A stretch of 53,597 nt of DNA from positions 1-53,597 of the forward strand of contig WHUX01000296.1 in assembly GCA_015179025.1 (NCBI GenBank), read 5' to 3'. The stretch is from Terfezia claveryi. Its lineage: Eukaryota; Ascomycota; Pezizomycetes; Pezizales; Pezizaceae. Both the position numbers and the translations under genes were made by a program. The notes under the pieces are model-generated. The model saw only the letters and a program-made list of their open reading frames with translations, did no database searches and was not told where the DNA came from. Of the stretch, positions 35,106-44,105 are shown in pieces (position 1 is the stretch's first letter; each line of letters begins with the position of its first letter).

Positions 35106-35664
35106 CCCATTTTGTAACACAACCCTACTAACTCGAAAATTGTAATAGTTCCTTCATGCCGTCCACCATTCCTAATCATAACCTCATTCACGAACTCTCT
35201 TTGCTTCTGAAAATCCCATGACCCAATTACAACTCATAAAACAACTATATTAAAAATACAAATGAATCCGATTCCAACTTCCTTCATTCTAACTTCCTTT
35301 TTCCCCAATTGATAACACAATTAAAAAATAAAGGAAAATACAACTAAAAAAAAAACGCTACCAACAAGCCTACACTCTTTTCCCTAAAATATAATACAAG
35401 CCAAAAAATAATACCACCGATAACCCTACCCTTTTCACTTTTCCATTTCTACCTCCTTTCTCTTCCTTGCGTATCCGCATGTTCAGTTCCATATCGATCC
35501 GAATAATATAAGCTATTCTTAAGCCTACATACAAACGAATTAGTTTCTGTAACCTTGTTCCTGCCCTTATCAGATCATTCATTACTTCCAATCAACCCGG
35601 GGCACAAAAAATATGTAAAGCTCAATTAATAAAACATCTTCGATGATCTTCCTGGGGCTGTAAT
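35106..35664. other. AT-rich spacer without recognised features
   Basis: No ORF, repeat or transposon similarity that I can support. Confidence 0.5.
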
Positions 35665-35844
35665 ATGGAATCTTGTGTTCGAGGTGATCCTTCAATTACC
35701 TGTTGTTCTTCTCCTTGTCATCCTCATTCCTCCGATTGTTCTCCTTCCTTGTCAGAAGATGAGGAAGAAGACGATGACAAGGTTCTTGTTCTAATACTTC
35801 TTCTAGACGATGACGAAGAAGTATCTGCCCCAATAGAAGCTGCT

Positions 35845-36366
35845 GGTCCTGGTTCTGGTGCTGGCGCTGGTTCTGGTGCTGGTGCTGGTTCTGGTGCTGG
35901 TGCTGGTGCTGGTGCTCGAGCTCGTACTCATGCTCATGCAGGTGCTCGTGCTCATGCTCGTACTCGTGCTCGTGCTGTTGCTGGTGCTGGTGCTGGTCCT
36001 GGTGCTGGTGCTGGTGCTTGTACTAGTGCTGGTGCTGGTTCTGGTACTGGTGCTAGTGCTTGTGCTAGTGCTGGTGCTGGTTCTGGTTCTGGTTCTGGTG
36101 CTGGTTCTAGTACTTGTGCTTGTGCTAGTGCCAGTGCTGGTTCTGGTGCTGGTGCTGGTGCTTGTGCTAATGCTTGTGCTAGTTCTGGTGCTGGTTCTGG
36201 TACTGGTTCTGGTGCTTGTACTTGTGCTAGTGCTGGTGCTGGTTCTGGTGCTGGTGCTGGTGCTTGTGCTAGTGCTTGTGCTGGTTCTGGTGCTGGTTCT
36301 GGTGCTGGTTCTGGTGCTTGTGCTTGTGCTAGTGCCAGTGCTGGTTCTGGTGCTAGTGCTGGTGCT
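35845..36366. repeat. GGTGCT minisatellite, left part
   Basis: About 520 bp of GGTGCT variants (GGTTCT, TGTGCT, AGTGCT), interrupted by element E, with the remainder at 42543-42662. Confidence 0.95.
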
Positions 36367-36897
36367 TGTCACAACCGTACTTTCCTAGCCGGGTTTGAGA
36401 GTCAGACGGGATTCCGTCCGACTCTCGTTATTGTTGATTGATATCGTTGTTATCTCTGCTCCCGAGATAAGGCGTCTTAAGAACCTTATTCCTTTCGGTG
36501 GCCTTGGCCAGGAAGGAAGCCTGTATATATAGCCTGCTCTCTCCGCCCTCTTGTTGGATCCCTATCCAATGTCTTGTATGCCTAATACAGGACCTTGCTT
36601 CTTCTAGCACTCGTGCACCTCCCTTATGCACCTCCTTGTCTCATGAAACATCTCTGCAGCAACAGCTGTCTCCTTCCGACACACATGGCAACTGCTTCTG
36701 CGTGTCTCTTGCCTCTTGCTTGTGCCCCCGGTCACACACATAGCATTCCTACGTGTGTGTTACCCTAGCCCTGCCCTTGCCTTGCCCCTAGCCTTTCCCC
36801 TAATCATACACGTAGCGCTCCTACGTGTGTCTCACCTCGTTCCTGTCCTCGCCCCGGCATACCCCTTGGTCACCTTGTACCCGGAGCACTCGTTACA
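36367..36897 (+). repeat. E 5' LTR (531 bp)
   Basis: Starts TGTCACAACCGTAC and ends GTTACA. It holds the inverted pair GAGAGTCAGACGG / CCGTCCGACTCTC near 36400-36427. Confidence 0.93.
36524..36531 (+). promoter_or_regulatory. TATA box of the E LTR
   Basis: TATATATA at the place corresponding to 2309-2316 in C1. Confidence 0.6.
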
Positions 36898-36928
36898 CTA
36901 CGTTGGATCTTTCAGACTAACCGATACA

Positions 36929-38053
36929 ATGTCCGCGAACATTACACTACCCACTGATAGATTCGCAGCCTGGAGGGCGACTCCGATTCCATCAGACCCG
37001 ACAGAACTATTAGCATACCGAAGAACTGTGATCGAAATATTCAAAGAGACTTATGCCATTGTCGAACAACAAGGAGCGGACCTTCAGAAAGCCAAAAAGT
37101 GAATCCGAGAAGCCGAAGATGAAATAAACCTCCTTCGAGAAGATGCCGCAGAGGACAGGATAACCATCCGGAGACTGACTCGTCCCTTGGACCTGGCCGA
37201 CGGTCCAAAGAACTAGAAAACACAAGACCTACCAACCCCGCCCAAGTTTAATGGGGACTGGGGCCGGTTACGAGCATGGAAGAACTCTGTACAAATAAAA
37301 CTCTCTGGGGACTCGGCGAAGTTCCCCACTGTCCACCACCAGCTCTCATACGTCTATGGCCTCCTGGAGGGTAAGGCCATGGACCAGGTACAGCCCTTCG
37401 TCAAGGCAACGGGGATTGATCTGGTACATATCTCAGCACTAATGGCAATCTTAGACCGAGCCTTCGGGGACCTAGATCCTAAAGGAACCGCCAGCAGGGC
37501 CCTGCGAGACCTCAAGCAAAAACACAACGAACTGTTAACCTATGTTGCCGAGTTCTCTAGGCTGGCAGCAGAGCTCAATTGGAATGACGAAGCCAAGCTC
37601 GACCAGTTCAAAGACAGGCTTACCTTCGAGCTGCAAAATGCTCTGGTCTACTGCCCACCAACCAAGACCCTGGAGGAACTTATTGAGCAAGCTAGCTGGG
37701 TGGAACAGCAGACAGTAGTACTAAAAGCCCCCCAAAAGACACTCCCGACCTTGACTCCCTGTACCCCCTTTCCGACAGCACACACCCAACCCACACCGGT
37801 CAACAAGCCTGCACACCCCTCCCTGGTAGTGGGTGGGGCTGTCCCCATGGACATTTCAGCAGGTAGACCTCGTCTTACCCAGGAGGAAAGGGACCGTCGC
37901 CGCACTCAGGGTTTGTGCATTGCATGCGGAAAGGGGGACCATTTCATTGCAGCGTGTCCCCTCCGAAAAAACCGTTCGATGGCCACCCACGCCATCTCCG
38001 AATCTAGGATCGAAGAGGTAGATGAGTCAAGAAAAGCCTTGTCCCTTGCATAG
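36929..38053 (+). pseudogene. E gag
   Basis: ATG at 36929 (MSANITLPTDRFAAW) as in C1. The frame has only two internal stops, TGA at 37100 and TAG near 37216, then is open to TAG at 38051. The Retrotrans_gag core is at about 37280-37700, followed by a Pro/Thr-rich linker and an intact CCHC knuckle CIACGKGDHFIAAC at about 37915-37957. It forms the capsid and nucleocapsid of the retrotransposon particle. The start is chosen because the upstream LTR-leader junction and this ATG are conserved in C1. Confidence 0.88.
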
Positions 38054-38094
38054 TCACTAACACTAGCAAGGGACCTGCATTAGGTCACCTGTCT

Positions 38095-41000
38095 TTGTCA
38101 TCTTTTTCTGTTCCTTCTATGTCTGTTGACGAGTCTCACCTATTTGGTGAGCATTTTATTGTACCTATCACGATATCCTTCAATAGTAAAACACTCGTCA
38201 TATCAGCTCTCATAGACTATGGAGCCTCAGGAATTGCCTTCGTCGACCAGACCTTTGTCAGTAAGCATGCCATACCCACCTCTAAGCTCAAAACCCCCCG
38301 CCTCCTCGATGTCATTGATGGCCGACTTTTCTCTTCTGGAGCCATCACCGATATCGCAAATACTCCTGCCCAGATTGGGGACTACTTCGAAAGCCTCCCT
38401 ATGTTCATTATAAAGCTTAAGTACCCAATTGTCCTCGGAATCCCATGTCTTAGAATGCATAATATATCAGTCAGCTTTGGCTCTTATACTCTACAGTTTA
38501 ATAGCCCTTACTGCAAAAACTACTGCGGAAATCCGAAAGCCACTACCACTGGATTATGTGCGTTACCACTCCCTATTATCCACCTATCTCAGGTGGTGAA
38601 TTCGACGGAACACCTTAACGCCACTGTCCCCTCCGTTCCCCCTGTTACCCTTGTTCCTCCAATGTCCTCCGCCAAACCCCTGGATATTAACTTCATCGGA
38701 GCAGAGGCTTTTGCTCACCTCACTGGAAGGCATAAGCTCAAGGCCCATACCCTTTCAATTTATGAGATCAATTTGGAGATTAACAAGACAAGGTCTAAAG
38801 ATGAGTGGAAATCCCTGGTCCCAGATGAATACCACGAGTTCATTGACCTATTCTCGGAAAAAGCAGTGGAGAAGCTAGCCTCCCATCAACCATATAACCA
38901 CACAATTCCACTAATAGAAGGTAAAACCACCCCCTATGGGCCCCTCTATGGAATGTCCTGTGTGGAGTTAGAAGCTTTGAAGAAATACTTGGAAGAAAAC
39001 CTCAACAAGAGCTTCATTTGCTATAGCTCCTTACCAGTGGGTGCCCCAGTGCTTTTCGTGAAGAAATCGGACGGCTCTCTCCAGTTGTGTGTCGATTACT
39101 GGGGCCTAAACAAGATAACGGTCAAAAACAGGTACCCCCTACCCCTAATTCAGGAGACATTAGCTAGGCTTTCCAGGGCAAAATAGTTCACCAAATTGGA
39201 CTTGAGAGGGGCATACAACCTGGTACGGATTGCTGAGGGGAAGGAGTGGAAAACTGCCTTCCGGACACGTTACGGCCACTTCGAGTACAACGTCATGCCC
39301 TTCGGCTTGACTAATGCCACAGCCTCTTTCCAACACTTTATTAACGACACTCTGCGAGACTTCTTGGATGTGTTCTGCACGGCTTACCTTGACGATATCT
39401 TGATCTATTCAGATACTCTAGTAGAGCACAAAATCCATGTCAGGCAAGTCTTGGAGAAGCTGGAGCAGGCTGGGCTGTATCTTAAGCCTGAAAAATACGA
39501 ATTCCATGTCCAAGAGGTGAAGTACCTGGGCTTGATTATAACCATGGAAGGTATTAGGATGGACTCTGCCAAAGTTGCTGCAATCCAAGAGTGGGAAACC
39601 CCAGCCAATTTAAAGGATATGCAGGCCTTCCTAGGATTTGCCAACTTCTACCGTCGATTTATCCTAGGATACTTAAGAATTGCAGCACCCCTGACGGCCT
39701 TGACGAAAACGAAGGTAGAAGCTGGCTTACACCTGACAAAAAGGGCCTTCCACTGGAATCCAGAAGCCCAATCCGCCTTCCAGAACCTCAAGGAAGACTT
39801 CTGCTCAGCCTCAATCCTGGCCTATTTTGACCCTGATAGCGAGTGCATCGTGGAAACGGATGCCTCCGACTATGTCTCCGCCGGAATCCTGTCCCAGTAT
39901 GTCGATGAAGTCCTTCACCCAGTGGCCTATTTCTCCAAAAAGCACTCCCCGGCGGACTGGAATTACGAAATCTATGATAAGGAGTTAATGGCCATTGTGC
40001 GAGCATTCGAGGAATGGAGACCACACCTGGAATCGGCAAAGGGGGTTATCGAGGTCCTCTCTGACCATAAGAACCTAGAGTACTTTACAACCACCAAATT
40101 GCTAAACCGCCGACAGGCTAGGTAGTCGGAATTCCTCTCTCGGTTTAACTTCAAGATAAGGTATTGGCCGGGAAAGGCTGGGGGTAAGCCGGATGCACTG
40201 ACCAAGAGATCAGAAGATCTCCCTAAAGGGGGGGATGAAAGGCTGAAGTACCAGAATCAGGTGGTACTGAAACCTGAAAATCTCGACCTGGCGGCCAATA
40301 CCCTTGCAGAACCTAAGGCTGAGGCTAATGTGGAAGTTGAGGCTGAGGCTGATGTGGAAGCTGAAGCTGAGGCTAAGGCTGACCTCCGACAACTAGTGAG
40401 ACAGGCATATAAGGACGACCCCCTGGCCAAGGAAATTATCACTGCAGTAGATTCTGGCTAGCGCCGCCACCTCAAGATCTCCCTAGCCGAGTGTACCGTC
40501 TAGGAAGGCCTTCTCTACCACCTCGAACGGCTGTATGTGACGGAAGGAGAGCTGCGCCTTCGATTGATCAAGGAACACCATGACAGCCTGGTTGCAGGTC
40601 ACCCTGGAGTGGCCAAAATGTTAGAGCTTCTGGCCAGGGAATACACATGGAGTGACCAATGAAAGGACGTGGAGCGGTACGTATGGAACTGCCACCTTTG
40701 CAAGCGTGCTAAGCCTGTCCGCCACGCCCCGTATGGGACCCTAAAACCTCTGGATATCCCTGATCGGCCGTAGCTGCACTGGACTATTGACTTCGTCACA
40801 GGGTTGCCAGAAGATTCAGAGTTCAATGCCATCTTAATGGTGGTAGATCGGTTGACAAAAATGAGGCATGTTATACCTTGCCGAGACACCTGCTCCGCCC
40901 CAGAGTTAGCCAATCTCTATCTCAATAATGTATTCTGATATCACGGCCTCCCCGATTCCATCGTATCCGACTGCGGCCCTCAGTTCACCTCAGAATTGTG

Positions 41001-41819
41001 GTAAGCCTTCTGCGTGCTTTTGGGGATCAAAGTGCGTTTGTCAACCGCATACCACCCCCAGACGGATGGCCAATCAGAGAGGATGAATGCCATTATAGAG
41101 CAATATCTGTGGGCCTTTGTTGACTACTAGCAGGATAACTGGGTTTCGTTACTGGCCACCTATGAATTCGCTGCGAACAACCAGTTCTCGGAATCCTCCA
41201 AAACCTCGCCTTTCCTGGCTAACTACAGTTGGCACCCCCGGTTCATGGATGCCCTGGTGCCCCTGCAAAAAGCCAAAAAAGACGCCATGCTAAGCTCCAC
41301 TCTACCCTGAAAGCTGAGCTGGGATATACACAAGCCAGGCAAGCCGAGTATGCCAACAGATGATGGTTGCCAGCCCCCAGATATCAACCAGGGGATAAGG
41401 TGTGGCTCTCCAGCCGGCACTTCCGGACAGAACGGCCATCTTGCAAGCTTGAACACAAGTTCCTAGGTCCATTCGAGGTGTTGGCTGCTATGGGCACTCA
41501 CGCCTATCAATTGAGGTTCCCCAAGGACATCAAACAGCACCCAGTTGTCTATGTCTCTGAGATCGAGCCTGCCGCTAGCGACCCTCTGCCAGTTCAGGAA
41601 CACCCCCCACCTCCTCCTGTAGTTATCGAAGGTGAGGAGGAATGGGAGGTGGAGGAAGTGCTGGACTCCTGAAGAAGATATGGGTGCCTGCAATAAAAGG
41701 TCAAATGGCTGGGGGACGAGGAGATGACCTAGCAACCAGCCGAAGATCTAGAAAACGCACAGGACTTAGTCACCCTGTGCCACCAGCGTTACCCTCGGAA
41801 ACCCTGCCCCGCCCAATGA
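38095..41819 (+). pseudogene. E pol: protease, RT, RNase H, integrase, chromodomain
   Basis: Protease LIDYGASG near 38215. RT from about 38790 with intact [10 protein letters not shown] at about 39388. RNase [16 protein letters not shown] near 39860 and [14 protein letters not shown] near 39977. A Glu-Ala-rich linker lies at 40310-40385, then integrase GHPGVAKMLELLAREYTW near 40600 and [20 protein letters not shown] near 41050, and a chromodomain at about 41638-41780. Stops at 39184, 40123, 40459, 40501, 40660, 40771, 40936, 41002 and 41128 replace Trp, Gln or Arg. A small deletion near 41286 shifts the frame relative to C1. The chromodomain has three stops. Confidence 0.93.
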
Positions 41820-41998
41820 TGTTCTTGTTGTTCAGGAATTGGTTATTAGGGTTGTTATTGTCATTGTTGTCATAGTTATTGTTGGTACGTACTTCTGGTG
41901 TTGGGGTTGTGTTATGGGTTATTGGTTATTCGCCTGTTTTGTTTGTTTGTTTGTTTGTTTTTTTTCGCCTTGCCTGGCATCGCTGGGGCTCCGAGCCT

Positions 41999-42011
41999 AA
42001 AAGGGGGATAG
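41999..42011 (+). other. E polypurine tract
   Basis: AAAAGGGGGATAG immediately before the 3' LTR, identical to C1. Confidence 0.85.
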
Positions 42012-42542
42012 TGTCACAACTGTCCTTTCCTAGCTGGGTTTGAGAGTCAGACAGGATTCCATCCGACTCTCGTTATTGTTGATTGATATTGTTGTTATCT
42101 CTGCTCTCGAGATAAGGGGTCTCGGGAACCTTATTCCTTTGGGTGGCCTTGGCCAGGAAGGAAGCCTGTATATATAGCCTGCTCTCTCCGCCCTCTCATT
42201 GGATCCCCATCCAACTTCTTGTATACCCAATACAGGACCTTGCTTCTCCCAGCGCTCGTGCACCTCCCTTGTGCACCTCCTTGTCTCATGAAACATCTCT
42301 GCAGCAACAGCTGTCTCCTTCTGATACACGCGGCAACCGCTTCCGCGTGTCTCTTACCTCTTGCCCGTGCCCCCGGTCACACACGTAGCGTTCCTACATG
42401 TTTGTTACCCTAGCCCTGCCCTTGCCTTGCCCCTAGCCTTTCCCCTGATCACATACGTAGCGCTCCTACGTGTGTCTCACCTCGTTTCTGTCCTCACCCC
42501 GGCATACCTCTTGGTCGCCTTGTCCTCGGAGCCCTCGTTACA
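42012..42542 (+). repeat. E 3' LTR (531 bp)
   Basis: Starts TGTCACAACTGTCC and ends GTTACA, followed by TSD GTGCT. Confidence 0.93.
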
Positions 42543-42662
42543 GTGCTTGTGCTAGTGCTTGTGCTAGTTCTGGTGCTGTTTCTGGTGCTGGTTCTGGTGC
42601 TTGTACTTGTGCTAGTGCTGGTGCTGGTTCTGGTACTGGTGCTGGTGCTTGTTCTTATGCGT
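42543..42662. repeat. GGTGCT minisatellite, right part
   Basis: Continuation of 35845-36366 after the element E insertion. Confidence 0.9.
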
Positions 42663-42801
42663 CTACTGGTTCTGATGTTGCTGGTGGTGGGTGGAAAAAC
42701 GGTGCATATATGTGGGTCACATTACCCCCAGATAGCCGATTCTCTTCCACTTGATGCCACAACCTCACATCCCTGCAAAGAATTGTTTAGCGTGGTGGGT
42801 T

Positions 42802-43413
42802 TCACTCCCCATTCTGGGTTGCCAAAAGGTTGATCGCTATTGCATCAGCCATGTTAGTATTATTCTGACAATTTTCTACTCACCATCTATGCCTTATTAC
42901 CTGTAAAAAATTCATGCATATATGCCTCCAAGGACTCTTGGAGAGCATTTGTCATGAGAATTCCAATTCGTTCAACATCGGTCCGTCCTCCAAGAATCCT
43001 CGGCATAGCGTTGTATTCATTGTTCACGTCTTGTACAATTTCTCTGCACAACCATCGAAACGTAGTCTTCGGTATTATCAGCTTTGCACTGCCCTGTTGT
43101 CTCTGTATCTGTCTGACAATAGCCACTGACAGCACACTTAGCATTCCAAGGTCAAATTGAACTGGCATTGAGCTTAGGAGTTCTTAAGTCCTCAATTGAC
43201 CCTTCTTCTTCTAGGAACTGCTCTAGCCTGTGAGCCTATGGTGGGGGCCACTTGGGGAGGGGGGACTATCGCTGGGGCCACTTCGGGTGAGGCCACTTGG
43301 GGTGCGGCCACTTGGGGTGCGGCCACTTGGGGCAGGGGCACCTGGGGGGGTGGGACCATCGCTTGGGGCACTATGGTCTTGATATTTCTGGGTTTCTGTT
43401 TTGTTCGCGCCAT
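42802..43413 (-). CDS. Highly divergent histone H3-like (possible CenH3) gene
   Basis: Exon 1 (43413 to about 43201) starts MARTKQ, identical to the canonical H3 N-terminus (R2, T3, K4), then departs: KPRNIKTIVPQ, a Pro-rich tail with APQVA repeats and a basic RRRR. The histone-fold exon (to 42901) has SVAIVRQIQRQQGS matching the H3 alpha-N region, FRWLCREIVQDV matching alpha-1, and ALQESLEAYMHEFF matching alpha-2. Loop 1 is about 14 residues longer than in H3; a longer loop 1 is a CENP-A-type trait. A 64-nt intron (42900-42837, GTAATA, ACTAAC, ATAG) joins AINLLATQ, matching H3 TNLCAIHA. The frame then stops at TGA (42804-42802), before the usual last helix. The exon 1/2 junction is unclear: only a 92-nt GT-AG intron (43200-43109) keeps phase, otherwise a frameshift. 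It could be a CenH3, a fast-evolving H3 variant or a decaying paralogue. Confidence 0.68.
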
Positions 43414-44105
43414 TATATCTGTATATGGGGGTAAGTGTTATCTGTATCTGAGGGTAAGTATTATTTCCAAACCTGAAGGTTGCAGAAGTCGGAGGTTTGA
43501 AGAATCTGAGATTTGGGATAGTAAGTTTGCTTGTATATGTATGTTCCCGAGAGTACGCAATGGACCACAAATAGACTAATGAGCTCTAGAACAAAATATA
43601 ATTCATTGTTTCTCTCTATCTTTACTAATTTGTGTTGGCCGTCATCAGTTAGCTCACTAGTAACAAAGGGAGGAATAAAAAAACCTACCTTCTAATGTTT
43701 CAGACAGAACAAACACTAGCATTGGACAAAACAAAAACAGAAACAAAATACCTCTAGCATGAGCCCAAAACAAAGCCTATAGACATCAAAAAAACATACA
43801 AAGAAAATACCATCAATCTGGAGTAGACATCAAAAAAATATACAAAGATAAAAACTATTGCATCACCCCACCCCGTAAATACCTAAAAGAAAAACTTGCA
43901 TTGGCCCGTAGATATCCAACATATATGCAACAAAAGACACAATAAAATATACAATCAAAGACACAAAAATAGTAGTACAATTACACCTCAGAAAGTTGAT
44001 AAGGACTATTCACGGCATCCGTGACAAGTTTGCTATCCGTAACAAGTCCTTCATTCATGACAGTAAAAACAAATCCAAAATATTTCCCATTTTGCTCCTT
44101 GCTCC
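43414..44105. other. Upstream region of the H3-like gene and spacer
   Basis: Just before the minus-strand ATG, a motif of about 20 bp (ACTTACCCYCAKATACAGATA) occurs twice in tandem (43416-43465). Beyond it I see AT-rich sequence with a GTCACGGA-type cluster at 44011-44065 (ATCCGTGAC, ATCCGTAAC) and no gene. Confidence 0.4.

Larger units (their letters stand above)
36367..42542 (+). mobile_element. Chromovirus E (Ty3/gypsy), full length, same family as C1
   Basis: Two 531-bp LTRs (36367-36897 and 42012-42542), TSD GTGCT (36362-36366 and 42543-42547), TATA box, purine tract, gag and pol with chromodomain. The LTRs share their 3' half with C1, but bases about 20-85 are unrelated. The first 280 LTR bases show more than 20 differences between the two ends, mostly transitions. 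It is less decayed than C1: large parts of gag and RT/RNase H are open. Confidence 0.95.
35665..42754 (+). pseudogene. Gly/Ala/Ser-rich repeat ORF split by element E
   Basis: An open frame starts at MESCVRGD, has a Cys/His/Ser-rich part, an acidic run (EDEEEDDD) and then (Gly-Ala/Ser-Ala/Cys-Ala) repeats up to 36366. Element E interrupts it. Removing E and one TSD copy restores the frame at 42548, which continues as repeats and ends GGGWKNGAYMWVTLPPDSRF before TGA at 42752. Caution: the hexamer GGTGCT has no stop in any of six frames, so a long ORF here is expected by chance. Its right end overlaps exon 3 of the histone-like gene on the other strand. Confidence 0.35.

Noticed and set aside
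35803..36388. Very long ORFs in several frames (Val-Leu repeats on plus, Ser-Thr-Arg repeats on minus) over the GGTGCT array
   Set aside because: The hexamer contains no stop in any frame, so these are arithmetic consequences of the minisatellite; only the frame with unique flanks was described, with low confidence.
40599..40913. Minus-strand ORF of about 104 codons opposite integrase, also present in C1 (6311-6625)
   Set aside because: It is conserved only because integrase on the plus strand is; the plus strand has clear HHCC and DDE motifs.
43196..43579. Plus-strand ORF rich in Gly/Trp/Ala/Thr opposite the H3-like exon 1
   Set aside because: It is the antisense shadow of the APQVA-coding repeat; the MARTKQ start and histone-fold match support the minus strand.
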